NCBI RefSeq assembly: GCF_030818485.1
Contig: NZ_JAUTAJ010000004.1
Location: 2,335,001 to 2,399,000 of the forward strand
Direction: 5' to 3'
Source: Pseudoroseomonas cervicalis
Lineage (GTDB): Bacteria; Pseudomonadota; Alphaproteobacteria; Acetobacterales; Acetobacteraceae
Length of the DNA stretch: 64,000 bases
Shown: positions 42,035-51,058 of the stretch, piece after piece
Position numbering within the stretch: the stretch's first letter is position 1
Layout of the letters: each line of letters opens with the position of its first letter
Translations under genes and position numbers: made by a program
Notes under the pieces: model-generated
Seen by the model: only the letters and a program-made list of their open reading frames with translations
What the model was told of the DNA's origin: nothing
The model's database searches: none

Positions 42035-42604
42035 ATGATCGAAGTCATCCTGATGCAGCGGGTCGACAAGCTCGGCCAGATGGGCGAGGTCGTGAAGGTC
42101 CGCCCTGGCTACGCCCGCAATTTCCTCCTGCCCAAGGGCAAGGCGATCCGCGCCAACAAGGACAACCTGGCGCGCTTCGAGCGTGAGCGGGTGCAGCTCG
42201 AGGCGCTGAACCTGAAGCGCCGCGAGGAAGCCGAGCGCATCGCCGAGCGGATGGACGGCCTGTCCGTCGTCATCATCCGCCAGGCGGGCGAGTCGGGCGG
42301 CCTGTACGGCTCCGTCTCCAGCCGCGACATCGCCGATGCCGCCAAGGAGGCCGGCCTGACCGTGGCGCGCAACCAGATCCTGCTGGAGCAGCCGATCAAG
42401 ACGCTGGGCGTGACCCAGGTGAAGGTCGAGCTGCACCCGGAGGTGCTGCTGCCGATTTCCGTCAACGTCGCCCGTTCGGTCGAAGAGGCCGAGAAGCAGG
42501 CGCGTGGCGAGGATCTGCGCGCCGAGCAGCAGGCCGAGGAGGAGAGCCTGGAGGCCGAGCTGGCCGCCGAGCTGTCCGAGCTGGGCGCCGCGACGGAGGA
42601 GTGA
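42035..42604 (+). CDS. rplI: 50S ribosomal protein L9
   Basis: A 189-aa ribosomal protein: the N-terminal domain [20 protein letters not shown] with [16 protein letters not shown], the long connecting helix, and the C-terminal domain ([19 protein letters not shown]). A Glu-rich tail of about 40 residues extends past the usual end, as in related bacteria. It is the last gene of the rpsF operon and is followed by a clear terminator. Confidence 0.98.
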   Translation: MIEVILMQRVDKLGQMGEVVKVRPGYARNFLLPKGKAIRANKDNLARFERERVQLEALNLKRREEAERIAERMDGLSVVIIRQAGESGGLYGSVSSRDIADAAKEAGLTVARNQILLEQPIKTLGVTQVKVELHPEVLLPISVNVARSVEEAEKQARGEDLRAEQQAEEESLEAELAAELSELGAATEE

Positions 42605-42642
42605 TCCCTCCCCTTCCCCTCGGGGAAGGCCGGGCACGGAAC

Positions 42643-42674
42643 AGGGCGTCCCCCGCGCGGGGGGCGCCCTTTTT
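42643..42674 (+). terminator. intrinsic terminator after rplI
   Basis: AGGGCGTCCCCC and GGGGGGCGCCCT form a long GC stem with a short loop, followed by a run of five T. It ends the ribosomal operon. Confidence 0.9.
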
Positions 42675-42804
42675 CGTGGCCGGGCGGCCACGTGCCACAA
42701 AAACTTCATGACCAAACCGTAAAGACCATGCCGCCCGCTTGAATGGACAGCCCTGCCGACCCAACCCAACCTGCATCGGCTGTGCAGAAGGAAGGGTTCG
42801 GACG

Positions 42805-44076
42805 ATGCTGTTCGACCGGGTTCTGTCCCGCATGATCCGGCGCGGGACGCTGACGGTGCGCTACCCCGATGGCCAATGCCGCGTCTATCGCGGCGCCGAG
42901 GGCCCCGCCGCGGGGCTCGACATCCGCAGCCGCCGCGCCGAATGGCGGCTGGTGACCAATCCGGGCCTGGCCTTCGGCGAGGGCTATATGAGCGGCGAGC
43001 TGGCGCCGCTCGACTGCTCGCTCTACGCGCTGATGGACCTGCTGGTGCTCAACCTGATGGACACCGGCCATCCGGGCGAGGCGGTGATGGAGAAGCTGCG
43101 CTGGCTGCGCCGGCATCTCGACCAGCTGAACCCCGCCCCGCGCTCGCGCCGCAACGTGGCGCATCACTACGACCTGAATGGCCGGCTCTACGCCCTCTTC
43201 CTCGACCGCGACCGGCAATATTCCTGCGCCTATTTCCCGACCGGGCAGGAGAGTCTGGAGGAGGCGCAGGAGGCCAAGAAGCGCCACATCGCCGCCAAGC
43301 TGCGGCTGGACCGGCCGGATCTCGAGGTGCTCGACATCGGCTGCGGCTGGGGCGGCATGGCGCTGCACCTGGCGCGCGAGCATGGCGCGCGCGTCACCGG
43401 CATCACGCTGTCCACCGAGCAGCTGGAGGTGGCGCGCGCCCGGGCCGAGGAGGCGGGGCTGGCCGGGCGCGTGCGCTTCGAGCTGATGGATTACCGCGAC
43501 TGGGCGCGGCCGGTGGACCGCATCGTCTCGGTCGGCATGTTCGAGCATGTCGGGATCGACCATTACCGCCGCTTCTTCCGCACGCTGCGCGGCGCGCTGA
43601 AGGAGGATGGCGTGGCGCTGGTGCACGCCATCGGCCGCAGCGACGGGCCGGGCAGCACCAATCCCTGGATCGCCAAATACATCTTCCCCGGCGGCTATTC
43701 CCCGGCCCTGTCGGAGGTGCTGCCGGCGGTGGAGAAATCCGGCCTGTGGGTGACCGATATCGAGATCCTGCGGCTGCATTACGCGCAAACCATCGCGCAT
43801 TGGCGGCGCCGCTTCGCCGCCAACCGGGATGCGATCCAGAGCCTCTATGACGAGCGCTTCTGCCGCATGTTCGAATTCTACCTGATCGGCTCCGAGCTGG
43901 CCTTCCGGCGCATGGGGCATATGAACTGGCAGCTGCAGCTGACCCGCAAGGTCGACACCCTGCCGCTCACCCGCGACTACATGGCCGAGGCCGAGGCCAG
44001 GGGGCTTCGCCCCCTGGACCCCCACCAAGAACCTGAGGTTCTTGGATCTCCCATCCGTCTGGAGCGACCCGACTGA
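42805..44076 (+). CDS. cfa: cyclopropane-fatty-acyl-phospholipid synthase family methyltransferase
   Basis: A 423-aa SAM-dependent enzyme. The SAM-binding motif is VLDIGCGWGGMALHLA (about 174-189). Other family blocks are VAHHYDLNGRLYALFLD, YSCAYFPTGQESLEEAQ, GMFEHVGIDHYRRFF and YIFPGGYSPALSEV. It probably adds a methylene bridge to unsaturated membrane acyl chains. The last 25 or so residues (GLRPLDPHQEPEVLGSP and on) are encoded by a four-hairpin repeat and have no counterpart in the family, so the original C-terminus was probably replaced or extended. The start at MLFDRVLSRM has an AAGGAAGGG site. Confidence 0.9.
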   Translation: MLFDRVLSRMIRRGTLTVRYPDGQCRVYRGAEGPAAGLDIRSRRAEWRLVTNPGLAFGEGYMSGELAPLDCSLYALMDLLVLNLMDTGHPGEAVMEKLRWLRRHLDQLNPAPRSRRNVAHHYDLNGRLYALFLDRDRQYSCAYFPTGQESLEEAQEAKKRHIAAKLRLDRPDLEVLDIGCGWGGMALHLAREHGARVTGITLSTEQLEVARARAEEAGLAGRVRFELMDYRDWARPVDRIVSVGMFEHVGIDHYRRFFRTLRGALKEDGVALVHAIGRSDGPGSTNPWIAKYIFPGGYSPALSEVLPAVEKSGLWVTDIEILRLHYAQTIAHWRRRFAANRDAIQSLYDERFCRMFEFYLIGSELAFRRMGHMNWQLQLTRKVDTLPLTRDYMAEAEARGLRPLDPHQEPEVLGSPIRLERPD

Positions 44077-44130
44077 AGGCGGGGTCCGGGGGGACCCTGT
44101 CCCCCCGGCGGGGCCGGGGGCGGAGCCCCC
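43997..44130 (+). repeat. four-hairpin module, copy in plus orientation, overlapping the end of the cyclopropane synthase gene
   Basis: In order: CCAGGGGGC/GCCCCCTGG, CCAAGAACC/GGTTCTTGG, CGGGGGGAC/GTCCCCCCG and GGGGGC/GCCCCC. This matches the order at 35095-35235 read on its minus strand, including the linkers CCCCA and ACTGA-GGCGGG. Stem bases differ in paired fashion. The first two hairpins are translated as the tail of the preceding gene. Confidence 0.8.
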
Positions 44131-44169
44131 GCTGTTCCCCCGGCGCCCCCGCCGGGCTAGACTGCCGCC

Positions 44170-45690
44170 ATGAACAGCCTACCCCAGCCCGGCGAGACCC
44201 TGATCGGCCTGTCCCAGCGCCTGCCGCCGGCGAATCTGGAAGCCGAGCAGGCGCTGCTCGGCGCGCTCCTGGCCAACAACAAGGCCTATGAGCGGGTCTC
44301 CGAATTCCTGGCGCCGGAGCATTTCGCCGATGCCGTGCATGGTCGCATCTTTGCCGCCATCCAGCGCCGCATCGAGGCGGGGCAGCTGGCCGATGCGGTG
44401 ACTTTGCGCGCCGAGTTCGAGCATTCCGGCCTGCTCGACGAGGTCGGCGGCGCCGCCTATCTGGCGCGGCTGCTCTCGGCCATGGTCGGCATCATCAATG
44501 CCGGCGAATACGGCAAGGTCATCCACGACTGCTGGATGCGTCGGCAGCTGATCGATCTCGGCGAGACGGTGGTCAACCGCGCCTTCGGCGCCGAGGCCGA
44601 GCTGGATGCGCGCGAGCAGCTGGAAGCCGCCGAGCAGTCGCTGTTCGACCTGGCCAAGGATGGCGGCTCGGAGGGCGGCTTCGTCACCTTCGGCCGGGCG
44701 CTGACCGAGGCGGTGAACATGGCCGAGAAGGCCTTCACCAGCGGCGGCGGCGTCTCCGGCCTGCCCTCCGGCCTGCGCGACCTGGATGCCAAGACCGGCG
44801 GGCTGCATCCCTCGGACCTCGTCATCCTCGCCGGCCGTCCGGGCATGGGCAAGACGGCGCTGGCCACCAAGATCGCCTTCGGCGCCGCCAAGTCGCTGCT
44901 GCGCGAGGCGGAGGACCAGGGCGGCCCCGGCACCGTGCCGAAGGGCGGCTGCGCCATCTTCTCCCTCGAAATGAGCGCCGACCAGCTGGCCACGCGTCTG
45001 CTGTCGGAGGAGAGCCGCATCTCCGGCGACCGCATCCGCCGCGGCGAGATCCAGCAGCGCGATTTCGACAAATTCGTCGAGGTCAGCCGCGAGCTGGCCA
45101 GCCTGCCGCTGTTCATCGACGACACGCCGGCCATCACCATCTCGGCGCTGCGCACCCGCTGCCGGCGCCTGAAGCGCACCCGCGGCCTCAGCCTGATCGT
45201 GGTCGACTATCTGCAGCTGATGCGCCCCGCCGCCGGCAGCAAGCCGGAGAACCGGGTGCAGGAGATCAGCCAGATCACCCAGGGGCTGAAGGCCATCGCC
45301 AAGGAGCTGGCGGTGCCGGTGATCGCGCTGTCGCAGCTCTCCCGCCAGGTGGAGAATCGCGAGGACAAGCGCCCGCAGCTGGCCGACCTTCGCGAATCCG
45401 GCTCGATCGAGCAGGACGCCGACATGGTGATGTTCGTCTATCGCGACGACTACTACCTGAAGATGCGTGAGCCGAAGCAGACCGACCACGACAATCTGGA
45501 GAAGTTCGAGGCCGCGCACAGCGCCTGGCGGGACCGGATGGAGAAGGCCTACAACCGCGCCGACCTGATCGTCGCCAAGCAGCGCCACGGCCCCACCGGC
45601 ACCATCCCGCTCTTCTTCGAGGCGGAGTTCACCCGCTTCGGCGACCTCGACATCGTGCATGGGGATGCGCATGGCGGCAGCGATTACTGA
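44170..45690 (+). CDS. dnaB: replicative DNA helicase DnaB
   Basis: A 506-aa hexameric helicase of the replication fork. The N-terminal domain (PPANLEAEQALLGALLANN) is followed by a RecA-like ATPase with Walker A AGRPGMGKTAL near residues 220-230, CAIFSLEMSADQLATRLL, the Walker B region LSLIVVDYLQLMRP and VIALSQLSRQVE. The length is normal. The alanine racemase gene begins inside its last codons, so the two are coupled. Confidence 0.98.
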   Translation: MNSLPQPGETLIGLSQRLPPANLEAEQALLGALLANNKAYERVSEFLAPEHFADAVHGRIFAAIQRRIEAGQLADAVTLRAEFEHSGLLDEVGGAAYLARLLSAMVGIINAGEYGKVIHDCWMRRQLIDLGETVVNRAFGAEAELDAREQLEAAEQSLFDLAKDGGSEGGFVTFGRALTEAVNMAEKAFTSGGGVSGLPSGLRDLDAKTGGLHPSDLVILAGRPGMGKTALATKIAFGAAKSLLREAEDQGGPGTVPKGGCAIFSLEMSADQLATRLLSEESRISGDRIRRGEIQQRDFDKFVEVSRELASLPLFIDDTPAITISALRTRCRRLKRTRGLSLIVVDYLQLMRPAAGSKPENRVQEISQITQGLKAIAKELAVPVIALSQLSRQVENREDKRPQLADLRESGSIEQDADMVMFVYRDDYYLKMREPKQTDHDNLEKFEAAHSAWRDRMEKAYNRADLIVAKQRHGPTGTIPLFFEAEFTRFGDLDIVHGDAHGGSDY

Positions 45691-46771
45691 GGCCTCTCGC
45701 CCGGCGGAGGCCCGGCCGCTGGCCGCCTTCGAGGCGGAGCTGCTGGTCGATCTCGGCGCCATCACCGCCAATTGGCGCGACCTGGCTGCCCGCCACGCCA
45801 CCGGCCCGGTGGCCGGGGTGGTGAAGGCGGATGGCTATGGCCTCGGCGCCGCGCCGGTGGCGCAGGCGCTGGCGGAGGCCGGCTGCCGGCATTTCTTCGT
45901 GGCGCAATTCGCCGAAGGCCTGGCGCTGCGCCGGGCGCTCGGCCCCGGGCCGATGATCGCGGTCCTCGGCGGCTTCCCGCCCGGCGCGGATGAGGGCGCC
46001 GGCCTGACCCCGGTGCTGAACGCGCCCGAGGATGTGGCGGAGGCGCGCGCCGCGAACCGGCGCGGCGCCATCCTGCATGTCGACACCGGCATGGAGCGGC
46101 TCGGGCTGAACGCCGCCGAGCTGGCGGCGGCGGGGGACCTGTCGGACCTCGGCCTGCGCTATGTGATGACCCATCTGGCCTGCGCCGACGAGCCGGGCCA
46201 TGCGCTGACGCCCGAGCAGGCGCGGCGCTTCGCCGATGTGCGGGCCGCCCTGCCCGGCCTGCCGGCCAGCTTCGCCAATTCCGCCGGCATGTTCCTCGGC
46301 GACGAGTTCGCCTCCGACCTCGCCCGCCCCGGCTGCGCGCTCTACGGCATCAACCCGACCCCCGGCCGGCCCAACCCGATGCGGCAGGTGCTGCGGCTGA
46401 CGGTGCCGGTCCTGCAGCTGCGCGAGGTGCCGGCCGGCACCAGCGTCGGCTATGGCGCCAGCTGGGTTGCAAAGCGTGCCAGCCGGATCGCCACCATTGC
46501 AGCGGGCTATGCCGATGGCTATCTGCGAGTCCTGTCCAGCCAGGGTGTCGCCACCCTGCATGGGCAGGATGTGCAACTGGTGGGGCGGGTGTCGATGGAT
46601 CTGATCACCCTGGACGTGACCGACGCCCCCGAATGCCGCCCGGGCGACCGGGTGGAGCTGATCGGCCCGCGGCAGACGCCGGATGCGGTGGCGGCGCTGG
46701 CCGGCACCATCGGCTATGAGATCCTGACGTCCCTCGGCGCCCGCTACCGGCGGCGCTACCTCCCGGCATGA
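45671..46771 (+). CDS. alr: alanine racemase
   Basis: A PLP enzyme of about 366 aa that makes D-alanine for peptidoglycan. The PLP Lys is in GVVKADGYGLGA (Lys52 with this start), and the catalytic Tyr is in TSVGYGASW. The start overlaps the end of dnaB; three ATGs lie within 12 bp, and I chose the last because GGGGATG precedes it. MlaE follows after 15 bp. dnaB-alr-radA is a common order; here mlaE, mlaF and a Hint gene lie between alr and radA. Confidence 0.93.
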   Translation: MAAAITEASRPAEARPLAAFEAELLVDLGAITANWRDLAARHATGPVAGVVKADGYGLGAAPVAQALAEAGCRHFFVAQFAEGLALRRALGPGPMIAVLGGFPPGADEGAGLTPVLNAPEDVAEARAANRRGAILHVDTGMERLGLNAAELAAAGDLSDLGLRYVMTHLACADEPGHALTPEQARRFADVRAALPGLPASFANSAGMFLGDEFASDLARPGCALYGINPTPGRPNPMRQVLRLTVPVLQLREVPAGTSVGYGASWVAKRASRIATIAAGYADGYLRVLSSQGVATLHGQDVQLVGRVSMDLITLDVTDAPECRPGDRVELIGPRQTPDAVAALAGTIGYEILTSLGARYRRRYLPA

Positions 46772-46786
46772 AGCGGTAGCCGCGAT

Positions 46787-47572
46787 TTGAACCTGATCCT
46801 GAACGCCCTGGCGGCCATTGGCCGCGGCGTGCTCGGCGCCTGCCGTGCCGCCGGCGCCATCACCCTGTTCGCGCTGGAAGCCGTCTCGCATCTGGTGCGG
46901 CCGCCCTTCTATCCGCGGCTGTTCCTGCGCAGCTTCGTCGAGATCGGCTATTTCTCCCTGCCGGTGGTGTCGCTGACGGCGGTCTTCACCGGCATGGTGC
47001 TGGCGCTGCAATCCTATTCCGGCTTCTCCCGCTTCGGGGCCGAGAGCGCCATCGCCAATGTCGTGGTGCTGTCCATCACGCGCGAGCTGGGGCCGGTGCT
47101 GGCGGGGCTGATGGTAGCGGGCCGCATCGGCGCCGCCTTCGCCGCCGAGATCGGCACGATGCGCGTGACCGACCAGATCGACGCGCTGACCACCCTGTCC
47201 ACCAACCCGATGAAGTATCTGGTGGCGCCGCGCCTGCTGGCCGGCACCATCGCCATGCCGCTGCTGGTGGTGGTGGCCGACATCCTGGGCGTCATGGGCG
47301 GCTGGCTGATCGGCACCGCGCAGCTCGGCTTCTCCTCGGCCTCCTACCTGACCTCCACGCTGAATTTCGTGCAGCCGATGGATGTCATCTCCGGCCTGGT
47401 GAAGGCGGCGGTGTTCGGCTTCACCATCACGCTGATGGGCTGCTACCACGGCTACAACAGCCGCGGCGGCGCGCAGGGCGTGGGCGCCGCCACCACCAGC
47501 GCGGTGGTCGCCTCCTCCATCCTGATCCTCGCACTGGACTATGTGCTGACGGCGATGTTCTTCGGCTCATGA
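46787..47572 (+). CDS. mlaE: MlaE family lipid ABC transporter permease
   Basis: A 261-aa inner-membrane protein of the MlaE/YrbE family: FLRSFVEIGYFSLPVVSLTA, the coupling block GPVLAGLMVAGRIGAAFAAE, IGTMRVTDQIDALTTLSTNP and YHGYNSRGGAQGVGAATT. It works with MlaF in phospholipid transport between membranes. The start is TTG with a weak ribosome binding site. It overlaps mlaF (ATGA). No mlaD-type MCE-domain gene follows. Confidence 0.92.
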   Translation: MNLILNALAAIGRGVLGACRAAGAITLFALEAVSHLVRPPFYPRLFLRSFVEIGYFSLPVVSLTAVFTGMVLALQSYSGFSRFGAESAIANVVVLSITRELGPVLAGLMVAGRIGAAFAAEIGTMRVTDQIDALTTLSTNPMKYLVAPRLLAGTIAMPLLVVVADILGVMGGWLIGTAQLGFSSASYLTSTLNFVQPMDVISGLVKAAVFGFTITLMGCYHGYNSRGGAQGVGAATTSAVVASSILILALDYVLTAMFFGS

Positions 47573-48342
47573 GCGGCACCCCGAAAATCCGCCTGCGCGG
47601 CCTGACCAAGCGCTTCGGCGCCAAGACGGTGCTGGATGGTGTCGATCTCGACATCGCCGCCGGCCAGGGCATGGTGATCCTGGGCGGCTCCGGCTCCGGC
47701 AAATCGGTCACCATCAAATGCATCCTCGGCCTGATCACGCCGGATGCCGGCACGATCGAGATCGATGGGCGCGACGTGCTCACCATGCCGCGGCGCGAGC
47801 GCGAGGCGCTGAACGACCGCACCGGCATGCTGTTCCAGAATGGCGCGCTGTTCGACAGCCTGCCGGTCTGGGAGAATGTCTGCTTCAAGCTGCTGGCGCA
47901 GAAGCGCATCAGCCGCGCCCGCGCGCGCGACAAGGCGGCGGAGGTCCTGGCCCAGGTGGGCCTCGCCGCCAGCGTGGGCGACCTCTCCCCCTCGGAGCTC
48001 TCGGGCGGCATGCAGAAGCGCGTGGGCCTGGCCCGCGCCATCGCCGCCGAGCCGGAGATCATCTTCTTCGACGAGCCGACCACCGGCCTGGACCCGATCA
48101 TGGGCGCGGTGATCGACGGGCTGATCGTCGATTGCGTGCAGCGCCTGGGCGCCACGGCCGTGTCGATCACCCATGACATGGCCAGCGCCCGGCGCATCGG
48201 CGAGACGGCGGCGATGCTGCACAAGGGCCGCATGGTCTGGACCGGCCCGGCGGCGGCGCTCGGCCACACCGGCAACCCGATGGTCGACCAGTTCGCCAAT
48301 GGCGAGCGCGAGGGGCCGATCACCATGGAGCTGCGGAAGTAG
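47569..48342 (+). CDS. mlaF: MlaF family lipid ABC transporter ATPase
   Basis: A 257-aa ATPase: Walker A GGSGSGKS (39-46), Q-loop MLFQNGALFDSLPVWENV, signature ELSGGMQKRVGLARA, Walker B IIFFDEPTTGLDPI and H-loop ITHDMASA. The sequence GALFDSLPVWEN is typical of the Mla/Ttg2 subgroup. It powers lipid movement through MlaE. It is coupled to mlaE and followed by a 223-bp gap. Confidence 0.93.
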   Translation: MSGTPKIRLRGLTKRFGAKTVLDGVDLDIAAGQGMVILGGSGSGKSVTIKCILGLITPDAGTIEIDGRDVLTMPRREREALNDRTGMLFQNGALFDSLPVWENVCFKLLAQKRISRARARDKAAEVLAQVGLAASVGDLSPSELSGGMQKRVGLARAIAAEPEIIFFDEPTTGLDPIMGAVIDGLIVDCVQRLGATAVSITHDMASARRIGETAAMLHKGRMVWTGPAAALGHTGNPMVDQFANGEREGPITMELRK

Positions 48343-48565
48343 CGCCTGGCGGGCGGGGGTCCGGGCTGGCAGGCCGGCCAGGATCCTTCCCGCCTTCGGC
48401 GCCGCGCTGCCCGGGCCCTGGCCCGCAAGGCCGCTCCGCCCCGGGCCGGACGCGGCCGCCTCCCCGGGGCGGGGGGTTAATTCCGAGTTAACAGAAGCGA
48501 GAGCATGACGGTCCGGCGGCCCCGCAAGGGGCGGCTTCTGATCCATCGGTACCGGAGTGCCTCGC

Positions 48566-49402
48566 ATGGCCATCCTCTCCTTCGCCCACGGCTATGCCGT
48601 CTGGGGGACCTCGACCGCCGGCAATGGCGGCAGCGTCAGCGGCGTCACCATCGACACCGGCGACGCGACCGTGCTGGAGCAGGGCGATACCTTCGCCCTG
48701 AACTATGGTGCGGGCGAGCAGACCTGGGTGTTCAGCTACGCCTCCGATGACGGCTTCGTCGCCTACACCGAGGGTTTCCCCAGCAACACCTACCTGTTCA
48801 CCAACAACACCTACGCGCCCAACACCCCGGTCGCGAATGAAGGCAGCAGCTTCGTCACCTGCTTCCTGGAGGGCACCCGCATCGCCACCCCGGCGGGCGA
48901 GGTGCCGGTCGAATCGCTGGCCATCGGCGAGCAGGTGACGACCCTGGATGGCAGCGCGCGCCCGGTGCGCTGGATCGGCCGCCGCACCATCGCCACCCGC
49001 TTCGCCGATCCGCGCCGCCAGCTGCCGATGCGCATCGCCGCCGGCGCGCTGGGGCAGGGCCTGCCGAAGCGCGATCTGCTGGTCTCCCCCGACCATGCGC
49101 TGCTGCTGGACGGGCTGCTGGTGCAGGCCGGCGCGCTGATCGGCCAGCCCGGCATCGCCACCGCCTATGACCTGCCCGACCGCGTCACCTATTACCACAT
49201 CGAGCTGGAGGACCACGCCCTGGTCCTGGCCGAGGGCGCGGCGGCCGAGACCTTCGTCGACAACGCCACCCGCCAGAGCTTCGACAATTATGACGAGTTC
49301 CTGGCCCTCTATGGCGAGGCCCCGGCGCCGACCGGCGAGATCGACCTGCCGCGGGTGAAGAGCGCGCGGCAGCTGCCGGCCCGCTGGCGCCACGCCGCCT
49401 GA
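48566..49402 (+). CDS. Hint-domain protein
   Basis: A 278-aa protein with a Hint (Hedgehog/intein-type) domain from about residue 98. Its first Cys is in VTCFLEGTRIATPAGEVPVE (Cys99), followed by IGEQVTTLDGSARPVRWIGR, the LLVSPDHALLLDG block and YHIELEDHALVLAEG. The first 95 residues are a beta-rich, Gly/Thr/Asn-rich part without signal peptide. Standalone Hint proteins of this kind are common in Acetobacteraceae and Rhodobacterales, and often have RTX-like partners; export by type I secretion is possible. Self-cleavage is suggested by the Cys and His motifs but not proven. GGAG lies 8 nt before the ATG. Confidence 0.85.
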   Translation: MAILSFAHGYAVWGTSTAGNGGSVSGVTIDTGDATVLEQGDTFALNYGAGEQTWVFSYASDDGFVAYTEGFPSNTYLFTNNTYAPNTPVANEGSSFVTCFLEGTRIATPAGEVPVESLAIGEQVTTLDGSARPVRWIGRRTIATRFADPRRQLPMRIAAGALGQGLPKRDLLVSPDHALLLDGLLVQAGALIGQPGIATAYDLPDRVTYYHIELEDHALVLAEGAAAETFVDNATRQSFDNYDEFLALYGEAPAPTGEIDLPRVKSARQLPARWRHAA

Positions 49403-49495
49403 GGCGGCGTGAGGTCAAGCATCGCCTGAGGCGGCGCGAGGGCAAGCGCCGCCCGGGGCGGCGAGCGCTGAGCGCCGCCTGAAGCGGCCGGGTCC
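49396..49495. repeat. imperfect 27-bp tandem repeats after the Hint gene
   Basis: Units containing CGCCTGAGGCGGCG, then GAGG-CAAGC, start at 49396 and 49423 and decay afterwards. The first unit includes the Hint stop codon. Each unit contains a small GCCTGAGGC-type dyad. Confidence 0.5.
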
Positions 49496-49616
49496 GCCGC
49501 CCGAAGCGGCGCCCGACCAGGCCCGCCGGCGGCGGCGCGGCCCGGGGCCCTGGCCCCGGGCCCTCCGGCGGAACAGGCCCCTCGCCGGCGTTCCTGTTTT
49601 GCCCCATATTGGCGGC

Positions 49617-51044
49617 ATGGCCAAATCCACCGCCCGCTTCGTCTGCCAGAATTGCGGCGCCATCGCCCCGCGCTGGCAGGGCCGCTGCGACACCTGCGGC
49701 GAATGGAACACCATCGTCGAGGAACAGCCCGAGGCGCCCCGCGCCCCCGGCCCCGCCGGCAAGTCAGCCGGCGGCCGCAAGCTGGAATTCGTGGCACTCA
49801 AGGGCCGCGCCGCGCCGCCGCCGCGCACCGTCAGCGGCATGGCGGAGCTGGACCGGGTGCTGGGCGGCGGCTTCGTGCCCGGCAGCGTCATCCTGGTGGG
49901 CGGCGACCCCGGCATCGGCAAATCCACCATCCTGCTGCAGGCGGCGGCGCGCATCGCCAATGCCGGCAGGCGGGTGCTCTACATCTCGGGCGAGGAAGCG
50001 ATCGACCAGGTGCGGCTGCGGGCGCTGCGTCTCGGCCTGCAGGACAGCCCGCTCGGCCTCGCGGCCACCACCAGCCTGCGCGACATCGCAGCCTCCCTGG
50101 AGGAGGAGAAGGAGGCGACGCTCGTCATCATCGACTCGATCCAGACCGTCTGGCTGGACAGCCTGGATTCCGCCCCCGGCACGGTCAGCCAGGTGCGCGC
50201 CTGCGCCGCCGAGCTGACGCGGCTGGCCAAGACCCGCAACTTCGCCGTGGTGCTGGTGGGGCATGTGACCAAGGAAGGCACCCTGGCCGGCCCCCGCGTG
50301 CTGGAGCACATGGTCGACGCCACGCTGTATTTCGAAGGCGATCGCGGCCACCAGTTCCGCATCCTGCGCGCGGTGAAGAACCGCTTCGGCGCCACCGACG
50401 AGATCGGCGTCTTCGAGATGACCGATCGCGGGCTGATGGAGGTGGCCAACCCCTCCGCCCTTTTCCTGGCCGAACGCCGCGGCAATATTTCGGGGAGTGC
50501 CGTCTTCGCTGGGATGGAGGGCACGCGGCCGGTGCTTGTGGAAATCCAGGTGCTGCTCTCGCCCTCCGCCTCCGGCGGCTCGCCGCGGCGGCAGGTGGTG
50601 GGGTGGGATTCCGGGCGGCTGGCCATGCTGATGGCCGTGCTGGAATCCCGCTGCCGCGTCAGCCTCGGCCAGAACGACGTCTATCTGAACATCGCCGGCG
50701 GGCTGCGGGTGGGCGAGCCGGCGGCCGATCTCGCGGTTGCCGCCGCCCTGGTCTCCGCCGCAACCGACCGGCCGACCGACCCGGACATGGTCTTCTTCGG
50801 CGAGATCGGCCTCTCCGGCGAGGTGCGCCAGGTGGCGCAGACCGATACCCGCCTGCGCGAGGCCGCCAAGCTCGGCTTCGCCGCCGCCATGCTGCCGCGC
50901 CGCGTGGCGCGCGGCGGCCGCGCCGCCCCCGCCCATGAGGGGCTGCGCCTGACCGAGATCGGGCACCTCGCCGATCTGGTGGCGCCGCTGGCGGCCGCCG
51001 CGGCCGGGAAGGCAGAGAAAAAGGAAAAGAAAGCGGGGGAATGA
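49617..51044 (+). CDS. radA: DNA repair protein RadA
   Basis: A 475-aa RecA-like protein that promotes branch migration in recombination. It has an N-terminal zinc finger with Cys10, 13, 24 and 27, Walker A GGDPGIGKST near residues 95-104, the RadA-specific KNRFG motif near 254-258, and a C-terminal Lon-like domain (AADLAVAAALVSAATDRP). The stop codon is inside a terminator stem. The downstream cvpA gene is therefore likely to have its own promoter. Confidence 0.96.
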   Translation: MAKSTARFVCQNCGAIAPRWQGRCDTCGEWNTIVEEQPEAPRAPGPAGKSAGGRKLEFVALKGRAAPPPRTVSGMAELDRVLGGGFVPGSVILVGGDPGIGKSTILLQAAARIANAGRRVLYISGEEAIDQVRLRALRLGLQDSPLGLAATTSLRDIAASLEEEKEATLVIIDSIQTVWLDSLDSAPGTVSQVRACAAELTRLAKTRNFAVVLVGHVTKEGTLAGPRVLEHMVDATLYFEGDRGHQFRILRAVKNRFGATDEIGVFEMTDRGLMEVANPSALFLAERRGNISGSAVFAGMEGTRPVLVEIQVLLSPSASGGSPRRQVVGWDSGRLAMLMAVLESRCRVSLGQNDVYLNIAGGLRVGEPAADLAVAAALVSAATDRPTDPDMVFFGEIGLSGEVRQVAQTDTRLREAAKLGFAAAMLPRRVARGGRAAPAHEGLRLTEIGHLADLVAPLAAAAAGKAEKKEKKAGE

Positions 51045-51058
51045 ATTCCCCCGTTTTT
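51034..51058 (+). terminator. intrinsic terminator overlapping the radA stop codon
   Basis: CGGGGGAAT and ATTCCCCCG form a perfect 9-bp stem around the GA of the radA TGA, followed by TTTTT. The coding sequence thus contributes half of the terminator. Confidence 0.85.
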
